Below, piece by piece: positions 1-6,813 of a stretch of DNA of 32,635 nt; positions within the stretch are counted from its first letter, which is position 1, and each line of letters opens with the position of its first letter. Origin of the DNA: Bacteroidota bacterium (GTDB lineage Bacteria > Bacteroidota > Bacteroidia > Cytophagales > Cyclobacteriaceae); the NCBI GenBank assembly GCA_018267195.1, contig JAFDYY010000034.1, forward strand, positions 1 to 32,635. The letters are read 5' to 3'. Under the pieces are notes generated by a model. The model was given only the letters and a program-made list of their open reading frames with translations. It was not told the origin of the DNA and did not search any database. The translations under genes and the position numbers were made by a program.

Positions 1-31
1 GGGAACCCGTTCCTGGTTTCCGTTTTTTTTT
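1..31 (+). terminator. Rho-independent terminator for a gene left of the window
   Basis: Positions 1-7 (GGGAACC) pair with 15-21 (GGTTTCC) to make a 7-bp stem with one G-U pair and a 7-nt loop. A G and nine T residues follow at 22-31. The U-tract lies on the plus strand, so the hairpin would end a rightward transcript entering from outside the window, converging on the tmRNA gene. Confidence 0.7.
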
Positions 32-38
32 AATGGAG

Positions 39-431
39 TGGAGCTGCAGGGAATCGAACCCTGGTCCAGAGAAGACGAACGTGTACGTTCTACATGCTTA
101 GTTGATTTTAATTGTCGGGAATAATTAGGCCATCAACAGCCAAAATTATTCCGTAGATGCTGTTATCTCAACCACCGTGCGCAACACACAGCGATCCAGT
201 TTTGCTGAACGACACCGCTATCCACTCTCCACAAAACAGAAAAAGTGAGCGATGATGGCCTCCACCGATCTTATCAGCGGATAAGCAAAATCTAAACTTG
301 GTTCAGATTAAGCAGCCATGGCGTAAGTATTTTCGCCACGTAAATTGCAGGACTATCTTTTAAGGCTCTCATCCCATGAGCCTGCATGCTGGCTTACACC
401 CCCGCGCATCCTGTCAAAACCGGTCAGCCCC
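39..431 (-). ncRNA. ssrA: tmRNA (transfer-messenger RNA)
   Basis: This RNA rescues ribosomes stalled on broken mRNA by acting as tRNA-Ala and then as a short message. The 5' end GGGGCUG (431 downward) pairs with CAGCUCC near 40-46, leaving A as discriminator. The 3' end has a T-arm with GGTTCGATTCC, as in a tRNA. The tag reading frame at 337-308 encodes GENTYAMAA and a TAA stop, a good fit to Bacteroidota tags ending in A-A. CCA is not encoded. The length of about 393 nt is normal for a one-piece tmRNA. No convincing housekeeping promoter lies directly upstream. A perfect -7 match (TATTTTTG, 632-625) exists 194 nt upstream but has no good -33 partner. Confidence 0.93.
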
Positions 432-477
432 AAAATAATAGCAGGTTGCAAATCGTCAGTAGTAAGATGTCATCGGG

Positions 478-592
478 CGGCTCCCCGGCAAACCGGGGCC
501 GGGCTATTCGCTACAAGCTCCCTCGGGCTTCAGCACGCGGAGTTTATCCCGAGCGCAGCCTCGGGAGGCTTTTCGCTGCTATCCCTGCCGCA
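478..592. repeat. GC-rich hairpin repeat beside ssrA
   Basis: This segment is much richer in GC than its surroundings and holds no credible gene. CCCCGG (483-488) and CCGGGG (493-498) form a perfect 6-bp hairpin with a CAAA loop. CCCGAG (548-553) can pair either with CTCGGG at 522-527 or with CTCGGG at 560-565, giving mutually exclusive stems. Two related units, GGCTATTCGCTAC (502-514) and GGCTTTTCGCTGC (567-579), recur inside it. From memory, similar GC-rich units containing GGATAGC and GAAAAGCC-like segments recur between genes in Bacteroidota. Whether copies exist elsewhere in this genome cannot be seen here. It would lie in the leader of a long ssrA precursor or in the 3' tail of the glycosyltransferase mRNA. 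Confidence 0.45.
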
Positions 593-680
593 TAAATTCA
601 AAGAACAACCGTTAAAAGCAGAGACAAAAATAATAGAAATAAAGTTCGGTTAATGGTAAAGGTTGAACGTTAGAAATTTT

Positions 681-1634
681 TCAGACCTTCTCAATGACCA
701 GGTACTCCCGCTTAGAAGAATGTTGCCGGGCCAGCAGTTCAGCTAAAAATCCGGTAAGAAACAACTGCACGCCCATTACCACTGCCACCAGGGCTAAATA
801 GAAAATAGGCTGCTGTGTTACCTCCCGTTTCAGCGGTATTTTAGAAAACCAGGCGGCATCTACCTTATCCCACAAAATTTTTATTGTAAAAATAAATCCC
901 AGCAAAAAGGAAAGAATGCCCATCGTGCCAAACAAGTGCATGGGCTTGCGCGAAAATTTTCCTACAAACATTAAAGTAAGCAAATCTAAAAAACCACTTA
1001 CCAGCCGGGTCCAGCCGTATTTGCTGTTGCCAAATTTGCGCTCGCGATGCTCCACCACTTTCTCAGCAATTTTAGTAAACCCGGCCCATTTGGCTATAAC
1101 CGGAATGTAGCGGTGCATATCGCCATAAATAGAAATATTTTTTACCACAATGGCCTTGTAGGCTTTTAGCCCGCAATTAAAATCGTGCAGTTTAATGCCC
1201 GACATCCGGCTGACTACGGCATTAAAAAATTTGGAAGGCCATCGTTTGGAAACCGGGTCGTGCCGTTTCTTCTTCCAGCCGCTTACCAAATCAAAATTCT
1301 GTTCTTTAATCATCCGGTAAAGTTCGGGCACTTCATCGGGGTTGTCTTGCAAATCGGCATCCATGGTAATGACCACTTCGCCTTGCGCTTCTCTAAAGCC
1401 TACTTGCAAGGCGGCCGCTTTGCCAAAGTTGCGGTTAAACTTCAGTCCCTTAATGGACGGATTTATTTCGTGTTGTTTTTTTATTTGCAGCCACGTGCCA
1501 TCGGTGCTGCCATCGTCAATAAAAATCACTTCATACGAAAAGCCGTGCGTTTGCATTACACGGCTAATCCATTGTGTCAGTTCGGATATGGATTGTTCTT
1601 CGTCTTTAGCAGGGATAATGAAGGAGATATTCAA
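681..1634 (-). CDS. Family 2 glycosyltransferase with two C-terminal membrane helices
   Basis: It probably transfers a sugar from a nucleotide-sugar to a lipid carrier or envelope glycan at the inner face of the cytoplasmic membrane. The GT2 fold is clear: FIIPAKDEE at the N-terminus, DDGSTDGT at residues 40-47, and the metal/nucleotide motif DAD at 92-94 followed by LQDNPDEV. Two hydrophobic segments near 230-255 and 276-302 anchor the C-terminus, the layout of DPM1/GtrB-like polyprenyl-phosphate sugar transferases. The start is TTG, 9 nt after the stop of the upstream DUF4199 gene, and no ATG gives a complete domain. It is the last gene of the leftward block. The sugar and acceptor cannot be inferred. 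Confidence 0.88.
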   Translation of the reverse strand: MNISFIIPAKDEEQSISELTQWISRVMQTHGFSYEVIFIDDGSTDGTWLQIKKQHEINPSIKGLKFNRNFGKAAALQVGFREAQGEVVITMDADLQDNPDEVPELYRMIKEQNFDLVSGWKKKRHDPVSKRWPSKFFNAVVSRMSGIKLHDFNCGLKAYKAIVVKNISIYGDMHRYIPVIAKWAGFTKIAEKVVEHRERKFGNSKYGWTRLVSGFLDLLTLMFVGKFSRKPMHLFGTMGILSFLLGFIFTIKILWDKVDAAWFSKIPLKREVTQQPIFYLALVAVVMGVQLFLTGFLAELLARQHSSKREYLVIEKV

Positions 1635-1643
1635 AGCAAAGAA

Positions 1644-2165
1644 TTAAACGAACTCGTCTGGGTTTTTCTTTTGAGTGAAGATGGATATGATAAGACCTAT
1701 GATTAACGATCCAAAAGCAGCTACAACAAAATAAATCAGCCAGAAAAACTTTTTCGCAATGTCAATTCCCATTTGTGCTTGCTCTTCATTCTGTCCACGG
1801 TCAACAGCTTTCTGTAGCGCCTTCTCCCACATTTCATCCATCAGACCGATATCAACAAAATTGATATAGATTAAAGTAAATACTGCACCAACAACAGCCG
1901 ATATCATTATCATCAAAAAGCCAATGCCTAATCCCTGACCATACGACATGTATCCATCTCCATTTTTTTTAAAATATTGATGTGCCAATACAACCATCAC
2001 TATGCCAATTAGCATACGAATCCATTTCCTCCAATCATCCTCTAATGGGTTTGATCCAGTAAAAATTTGGACTACAAAAAACAAAATCGAAATGCCTGTG
2101 AGAATAAGACCATATCTTAAACTAGTTGAAAGTACGGTTGGTTTTTGCTGAGTAGTTTCTTCCAT
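1644..2165 (-). CDS. DUF4199 family membrane protein (second copy)
   Basis: A 173-residue integral membrane protein with about four hydrophobic segments (near 16-34, 47-64, 78-100 and 137-160) and a charged loop around 110-133. The overall pattern matches the DUF4199 family of Bacteroidota, whose function is unknown. It begins 2 nt after its paralogue at 2168-2731, so the pair looks like a tandem duplication that diverged strongly. Its codon use is more AT-rich than its neighbours', which may reflect divergence or transfer. It shares the operon with an ABC transporter and a glycosyltransferase, which hints at an envelope role but does not prove one. Confidence 0.8.
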   Translation of the reverse strand: MEETTQQKPTVLSTSLRYGLILTGISILFFVVQIFTGSNPLEDDWRKWIRMLIGIVMVVLAHQYFKKNGDGYMSYGQGLGIGFLMIMISAVVGAVFTLIYINFVDIGLMDEMWEKALQKAVDRGQNEEQAQMGIDIAKKFFWLIYFVVAAFGSLIIGLIISIFTQKKNPDEFV

Positions 2166-2167
2166 GA

Positions 2168-2731
2168 TTATTCGGATTTAGTTTGTTTTTGTTTTCTGAG
2201 GATAACGGAAATAACGATGGTCAAAAATAGGCCGATAAATAAACTTTTCAAAAAGTAATCGGCCGCCAGGTTAAAAGCCGTGGTTTGGCCAAGTTTGTTC
2301 AGTTGCTGGGCGTATGCATCGGCCCCTACTTCTTTTATAAATTCCTCTTTAGAGGTTGCCAGTTGCTGCTGCATGCCCGCCTGGTAGTTTGTTATAAAAT
2401 CGGTTTGCCACCAGCCCAAACAGAAGGTGGTAAAGGCCCCTACCAACCCGGCCGTTATTAAAAATACATAGCTGGCCACCATGCCTTGCCCAAAAAAAAG
2501 CGAGCCTTGCAAATAATTATCGCGCACAACTTTTAGGGTCATAAAAATAAACATGGCATAGATGACGATGCGGAAATCGAAAATAACCGGCACCAGAAAT
2601 GGGTGTTTGCCCATATAAAACAACACCAGCACTACTGCCGAGCCAATAACCCCACCTACTAGCCCAAATAAAAAAGGGATTTTTAATAATGGATGCCGAA
2701 ACATGCGCGCAAGAAAACTATTCTCTTGCAT
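2168..2731 (-). CDS. DUF4199 family membrane protein (first copy)
   Basis: A 187-residue protein with hydrophobic segments near 18-42, 50-66, 83-103 and 161-181 and a soluble loop around 110-150. This is the DUF4199 layout, as in the adjacent copy at 1644-2165. Between helices 2 and 3 is a FGQGM-like stretch comparable to YGQGL in the second copy, supporting common ancestry. It starts with ATG 13 nt after the ABC permease gene, so co-transcription is likely. No enzymatic motif is visible. The biochemical role is unknown. Confidence 0.78.
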   Translation of the reverse strand: MQENSFLARMFRHPLLKIPFLFGLVGGVIGSAVVLVLFYMGKHPFLVPVIFDFRIVIYAMFIFMTLKVVRDNYLQGSLFFGQGMVASYVFLITAGLVGAFTTFCLGWWQTDFITNYQAGMQQQLATSKEEFIKEVGADAYAQQLNKLGQTTAFNLAADYFLKSLFIGLFLTIVISVILRKQKQTKSE

Positions 2732-2744
2732 CTAAGCAAATGCA

Positions 2745-3548
2745 CTAAATATCGGCCCGCGTCAGTTTGACATACGAAAAATAATTAAACAAAAATGTCC
2801 AGCCGAGAGCCACTACAACCGCACCGGCCGACACAAAATCCTGTATCTCCTGAAAAGCATATCGGGCAAAGGGAAGTGCCACCAAATTAGAAATGGCCTG
2901 CATGGGGAAAAAGTCTTTCAAAAATCCGGCCGATTCGGGGATGTTTACTTTAACAATGGCCTCGATCATGTGCGAGAGCAGCAACAAAATAATCGTTAAC
3001 CCCGAACGCTGCACCAGCACCCCCAGCATAAGGGCATACGAAAGGAAGGCAAATACTTCGAGGAAGTAAGCGGGAAAAAATTCGAGGTCGGTAAAAATAT
3101 CGCTCACCACAATTTCCGGAGAGTAAATAAACCCCGTAACGAGGCCGATAAAAAAAACCATTGCCACGCTCATCAGGCTTAGCAACCCATTGGTCAGTAT
3201 TTTTGAAAACAGAAATTGCCGCCTGCTCAGTCCGTCAATAATATTTTGCCGGGCTGTTCGGTAAGTAAATTCATTGGTAACAGAAATAACTACCATAATG
3301 GCCAACACTACTTTAAAAAACCCACTGATATACACCAGGTTCTGCCACACATCAGGAAAATGATAGAGCGGAATGCGCTTAATGTTCAGGTCTTGGCCAA
3401 ACTCGGCCCCTTTACCGGCCAGCCATTTTAAAAACTCCATGCCGCTGGCGGTGGTAAATGCGAGGGTAACAAAGTATAAACCGCACACCACCCAAAAGGT
3501 GCGGTAACCGGTTAGCTTCTTTAAATCAATTTTTAATAAGTGAAGCAT
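2745..3548 (-). CDS. ABC-2 type transporter permease
   Basis: A 267-residue membrane protein with about six hydrophobic segments, typical of single-domain ABC-2 permeases that pair with a separate ATPase. A short cytoplasmic N-terminus (LLKIDLKKL) precedes the first helix, and a conserved-looking EFTYRTARQN segment follows the second, as in permeases of the NatB/bacitracin-export kind. The gene starts 6 nt after the ATPase gene at 3555-4466, so the two almost certainly form one exporter. The substrate is unknown. Nothing in it looks truncated. Confidence 0.85.
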   Translation of the reverse strand: MLHLLKIDLKKLTGYRTFWVVCGLYFVTLAFTTASGMEFLKWLAGKGAEFGQDLNIKRIPLYHFPDVWQNLVYISGFFKVVLAIMVVISVTNEFTYRTARQNIIDGLSRRQFLFSKILTNGLLSLMSVAMVFFIGLVTGFIYSPEIVVSDIFTDLEFFPAYFLEVFAFLSYALMLGVLVQRSGLTIILLLLSHMIEAIVKVNIPESAGFLKDFFPMQAISNLVALPFARYAFQEIQDFVSAGAVVVALGWTFLFNYFSYVKLTRADI

Positions 3549-3554
3549 AAAAAA

Positions 3555-4466
3555 TTATGTTGGTTGCCGGTGGCTGGTGGTCTCCTGCAGGATTTCTAAA
3601 AATTGTTTTTCCAGACTCTTTTTTTGTGTAACAATATGAGAAGCTACAATCCCTTTTTCGAAAAGAAATTTATTCAGATCCACGCTGTGAAAATCATCGC
3701 GCAGGCGCACCAGAAATTTTCCATTCTCTGATTTTACTGAAAGAGAACCCCGGAACTCGTGAAGGATATGAGGCAAATCATCATGGTAAGCAATCACCTC
3801 CACCACCTCTTCTCCTTTGCCTACTTCTTCTACCGGCCCGGTGTGAACCAGGCTGCCTTTTCTAAGGATGGCAAAGTGGGTACACACTTTTTGAACTTCA
3901 TCTAACAAATGACTGGCCAGGATAATTGTTTTTCCATCGGCCGCGATGCGTTTAATAATCTCGCGTATCTCGGCTATGCCCATGGGGTCCAGGCCGTTGG
4001 TGGGTTCATCTAAAATTAAAATAACCGGATCGCCCACCAGGGCCGAGGCAATGGCCAGCCGTTGTTTCATGCCCAGCGAGTAGGTTTTATATTTGTCTTG
4101 CTTGCGGTCTGACAACTCCACGGTTTCCAATACCTTTTCAATATTGGCCGGGTCGGCTCCTTTAATTAAAGCATTCAACTCAAGGTTTTTCTGCCCGCTC
4201 AGGTACGGATAGAAAATAGGATGTTCGAGCACGGCTCCAATTTTTTTTCTGGTAAGGTGCGTTGCTCGTTCACCAAACCAGGTAAAACTTCCAGACGTGG
4301 GATTGGTTACCCCCATCAGCATACCAAGCGTTGTGGTTTTGCCACTGCCATTGGGGCCCAGCATACCAAAAACCTGCCCGCGGTTTACTTCCAGATCGAG
4401 TCGGTTTACGGCACAAAGTCTTCCGAAGGTTTTAGTGAGCTTATCGGTATGTAAAACAGTTTCCAA
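3555..4466 (-). CDS. ABC transporter ATP-binding protein
   Basis: The ATPase half of an exporter, working with the permease encoded just downstream. Walker A GPNGSGKT is at residues 37-44, the signature is YSLGMKQR at 129-136, and Walker B ILDEP ends at D153-E154 followed by TNGLDP. The form of the signature and the 303-residue length with an extra C-terminal region (about 215-303) fit the NatA/BcrA group. The start is TTG: METVLHTDKL is the natural beginning of the domain and no in-frame ATG is nearby. It lies 11 nt after the DUF4252 gene at 4478, so it belongs to the sigma-factor operon. Confidence 0.9.
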   Translation of the reverse strand: METVLHTDKLTKTFGRLCAVNRLDLEVNRGQVFGMLGPNGSGKTTTLGMLMGVTNPTSGSFTWFGERATHLTRKKIGAVLEHPIFYPYLSGQKNLELNALIKGADPANIEKVLETVELSDRKQDKYKTYSLGMKQRLAIASALVGDPVILILDEPTNGLDPMGIAEIREIIKRIAADGKTIILASHLLDEVQKVCTHFAILRKGSLVHTGPVEEVGKGEEVVEVIAYHDDLPHILHEFRGSLSVKSENGKFLVRLRDDFHSVDLNKFLFEKGIVASHIVTQKKSLEKQFLEILQETTSHRQPT

Positions 4467-4477
4467 GCGGGGTGGGG

Positions 4478-5017
4478 TTAATCCGTCTTAACGTGGTTCT
4501 TTTTCTTGTTTTTTTCTTCACGCCCCATAAAGTTGGCTATCTTCTTGCCGATGTCGGCATTGCCATCTATCGTCTGAAAGAGTGAAGTAGCTTTGTTCAG
4601 CGCTACGCTTCCCAAAATATCCAGCACATACAAATGGGTTGAGTCGTTGGCCAGTATCACGGTTCCCTTCACACGTCCGGCCGATTCTTTAATGTACACA
4701 TCGAAGTTTCTGCCCTGGTAGCGGCTGGTCATCATTTCTTCGTACGATTCTGATTTATATCCTTTCTTTAATTTTTTATAGTCGGTGTCGGTAAAAGAGT
4801 GTTGGGCTTTATCCACCATAAGAAATCGCATTTTTTCTATGTCTTTAATCAGCTCATCAAATTCGGGATTTTCTTTTTGGTTAAGCATACGCAACGTGTT
4901 TTTATAAAAATACAATTTCAATCCGCTGTATTTTTTTTCTAACGTTTCGGTGGTTTGGGTTTGTGCCCACAGCGTTTGGCTGATCAATAGCCAGGTGCAG
5001 AGCGTATAGGCTTTCAT
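4478..5017 (-). CDS. DUF4252 exported protein (second copy)
   Basis: A 179-residue protein with a signal peptide (about residues 1-19, ending LWAQ) and a body resembling the DUF4252 family: helical, charged, with a region around SYEEMMTSRYQGRNFDVY. It is paralogous to the gene at 5067-5591: both share a segment containing MT/MS-R, a (F/Y)DVY/KFYIKE motif, and a GxV-x-L stretch. The C-terminus is very basic (EEKNKKKNHVK). Family function is unknown. The position after an ECF sigma/anti-sigma pair is a recurrent Bacteroidota arrangement, to my recollection, and suggests a target or sensor role at the envelope. Confidence 0.8.
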   Translation of the reverse strand: MKAYTLCTWLLISQTLWAQTQTTETLEKKYSGLKLYFYKNTLRMLNQKENPEFDELIKDIEKMRFLMVDKAQHSFTDTDYKKLKKGYKSESYEEMMTSRYQGRNFDVYIKESAGRVKGTVILANDSTHLYVLDILGSVALNKATSLFQTIDGNADIGKKIANFMGREEKNKKKNHVKTD

Positions 5018-5066
5018 AATCCATTGAGTTTGTCCATCCCTAACGTAAAAGTAGCCTGATGTGTTA

Positions 5067-5591
5067 TCAATTCTTTTTGTCTTTAATTTTTTCCAGTTTA
5101 TCTAACCCGTCTATGCTCATCTTTTTGCCAATGTTGCCTATCTTTTTTAAGTCAATCTCGCCAAATAAACTCAGCATCATAAACTCATTGTTGCCTCCCG
5201 ATACCATTACCAATTCGCCAATTTTGCCCGAGCTCAGTTCTTTAATGTAAAACTTCATGTCTTTGTCTTTGTCGCGCACGCTCATCAGTTCCTCATAGTC
5301 TTTTGTGGGTATGGTTGCGATTGCTTCTTTGTACAAAGTGCGCCCATCGCGGGTTTCGTTCTTGGCCAGTACGCGCAGACCTTGAATTTTACTGATAGCA
5401 TCCAGTATGTCTTTGTCTTCGGGTTTATCCACCGTCATATTCGTAAAGAGGCCAAACATTTTCTGGCTCACTTTTACCTGGGTAAAAGTTTCGTCATCCT
5501 GGTATTTGGCGAAGAATTTTGAAATGGCATCGTTTTGTGCGTTTCCTTTCAACATTACCAACATCAGGGCGGCAAACAATAACTTTTTCAT
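5067..5591 (-). CDS. DUF4252 exported protein (first copy)
   Basis: A 174-residue protein with a clear signal peptide (about 1-19, ending KGNAQ) followed by a DUF4252-like body with NDAISKFFAKYQDDE at the mature N-terminus and MKFYIKELSSGKIGELVMV in the second half. The C-terminus is lysine-rich. It starts 21 nt after the anti-sigma gene. The tandem copy downstream differs enough to be an old duplication. It should sit in the periplasm; no lipobox cysteine is present. No enzymatic motif is visible. Confidence 0.82.
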   Translation of the reverse strand: MKKLLFAALMLVMLKGNAQNDAISKFFAKYQDDETFTQVKVSQKMFGLFTNMTVDKPEDKDILDAISKIQGLRVLAKNETRDGRTLYKEAIATIPTKDYEELMSVRDKDKDMKFYIKELSSGKIGELVMVSGGNNEFMMLSLFGEIDLKKIGNIGKKMSIDGLDKLEKIKDKKN

Positions 5592-5612
5592 ATTTTTTAT
5601 ATTTAAAATTTT

Positions 5613-6143
5613 TTAATCTTTTATTTCTTGTTCGGGGGTAGCGGGTCTATTTCTGATTTTTTGCTCTGCTTCGTTCAGCAGGTTTATTTTTCCTACTTCT
5701 TGCTGCGCTTTATTAAAATTTCGTGAGATCATCAGCAAAGCTTTTTTGGTTTCTTCAAAAGCCAGTTGCGGGTCGGTTTCCGTATCAGCTCTTTCTTGGG
5801 GCGAAGTCTTTCTTACCTCCATACCAATGAGATACACTGCGGCTACCATTACCAGTATGCCGGCTGCTATTCGCATGATCTGAAATCCATTTCGCATACG
5901 GATCGTTTTTCCTTTATGACGCTGACCTATTTGTTTTGTTACAGCCTGATCAAAAAAAGGATCCGGAATCGTTTTATTTTTTTCGTTGCTCAAATACCGG
6001 AACAGCGCGGCTGCTTCGTTCCATTTTTCGGAAGCAGGGTGAGCCTGAAAAAAAAGATGTAACTCATTCTCTTCGTCCAGCGAGGTTTCGGCATTCCAGT
6101 ATTTTTCCAGCAGGGTTTCTATCCGCTCAGAGTCCATACGCAT
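5613..6143 (-). CDS. Putative membrane anti-sigma factor
   Basis: A 176-residue protein with a cytoplasmic N-terminal half, one hydrophobic segment at about 89-108, and a charged outside half rich in E, K and Q. Its gene overlaps the end of the ECF sigma gene by 17 nt (ATG at 6143, or an alternative ATG at 6137), so translation is coupled. Position and topology suggest it holds the sigma factor at the membrane. It lacks the HxxxCxxC zinc motif of ZAS-type anti-sigma factors, so the assignment rests on context, topology and the YWNAETSLDEENEL segment typical of Bacteroidota regulators of this kind. Confidence 0.68.
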   Translation of the reverse strand: MRMDSERIETLLEKYWNAETSLDEENELHLFFQAHPASEKWNEAAALFRYLSNEKNKTIPDPFFDQAVTKQIGQRHKGKTIRMRNGFQIMRIAAGILVMVAAVYLIGMEVRKTSPQERADTETDPQLAFEETKKALLMISRNFNKAQQEVGKINLLNEAEQKIRNRPATPEQEIKD

Positions 6144-6636
6144 TCAGTTTTATCAGTTTTTCGCGCACCGTATTTCGGGCCCGGAATAAATTCACTTTCA
6201 CCTGGTTCATATCCAGTTCCAGTATTTCGCCTATTTCGTGGTAGCTGTGCCCCTCTACATCGCGCAAGTGCATCACTTGCCGTTGCTTATCGGGCAGGGT
6301 GGCCATCAGTTGATCTATCCGTTTCATGCTTTCGTTCTGTTCTGTTTTTTCGTGCGGGGTCAGCTCTTCCTGATGAAACTCGTCCGAACCTTCGATGGAG
6401 TAAGTACCCTTGCGCTGCCGGCTCCGCAGCCGGTCCAGCAATAGGTTTTTAGTAATGCGCATACACCAGGCCTCCATATTTTGCACTTCGGCCAAATCGC
6501 GGCCGTGCCACACTTTAATCATTACATCCTGCACCACGTCTTTGGCTTCTTCGCGGCTGCCCAGCATCCGAAACGCAAACCGGTAAAGTTTGTGTTTGGC
6601 GGGCAACACCCGGTTTTCAAAGTCTTCGAGGTTCAT
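6127..6636 (-). CDS. ECF-type RNA polymerase sigma factor
   Basis: A 169-residue sigma factor with only regions 2 and 4. Region 2 spans about 12-75 with AKDVVQDVMIKVW at 31-43. Region 4 spans about 105-160 with LPDKQRQVMHLRD and a helix-turn-helix containing YHEIGEILELDMNQVK. Region 3 is absent, as expected for the ECF group. It heads the leftward block and overlaps the anti-sigma gene. An ECF-like promoter just upstream (GTAAC-N16-CGTC) suggests it activates its own operon. The inducing signal is unknown; the envelope-directed genes downstream point to envelope stress. Confidence 0.92.
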   Translation of the reverse strand: MNLEDFENRVLPAKHKLYRFAFRMLGSREEAKDVVQDVMIKVWHGRDLAEVQNMEAWCMRITKNLLLDRLRSRQRKGTYSIEGSDEFHQEELTPHEKTEQNESMKRIDQLMATLPDKQRQVMHLRDVEGHSYHEIGEILELDMNQVKVNLFRARNTVREKLIKLNAYGL

Positions 6637-6651
6637 CGTTATTATAGGCCA

Positions 6652-6677
6652 GACGGCCGGATAGGAATAATGTTACA
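6652..6677 (-). promoter_or_regulatory. ECF-type promoter of the sigma operon
   Basis: Reading leftward, TGTAAC (6677-6672) is separated by 16 nt from CGTC (6655-6652). AAC and CGTC boxes at this spacing are the usual form of ECF-sigma promoters. The ATG of the sigma gene lies about 15 nt further on. A competing housekeeping-like site, TTG (6712-6710) with TAACTTTC (6688-6681), also exists but its 21-nt spacing is long. Confidence 0.5.
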
Positions 6678-6762
6678 CACGAAAGTTAAATTTTTTATTC
6701 CCAGCTGTGCAATGGGTCACCTATTGTATTATGGAAGAATGAAAATAGGTACTAATCAGCGG

Positions 6763-6794
6763 TTTCAACGCTATCTAAAAAATTTTTAATATTG
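6763..6794 (+). promoter_or_regulatory. Possible housekeeping promoter of the SPOR-OmpA gene
   Basis: TTTC (6763-6766) and TAATATTG (6787-6794) are 20 nt apart. They resemble the Bacteroidota TTTG/TAnnTTTG promoter, with one mismatch in each box. The gene starts at 6814. This is a weak match. Confidence 0.3.
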
Positions 6795-6813
6795 GTATAA
6801 CAAACACCCGGTT

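Noticed and set aside
345..653. Open frames across the tmRNA 5' part and the GC-rich repeat
   Set aside because: They run through a structural RNA gene and a repeat. Their translations are low-complexity and arginine/serine-rich without any family resemblance.
6681..6712. TTG-N21-TAACTTTC as the main promoter of the sigma operon
   Set aside because: The spacing is longer than usual and the last base of the -7 box is wrong. The ECF-type site closer to the gene fits better, although both could be used.
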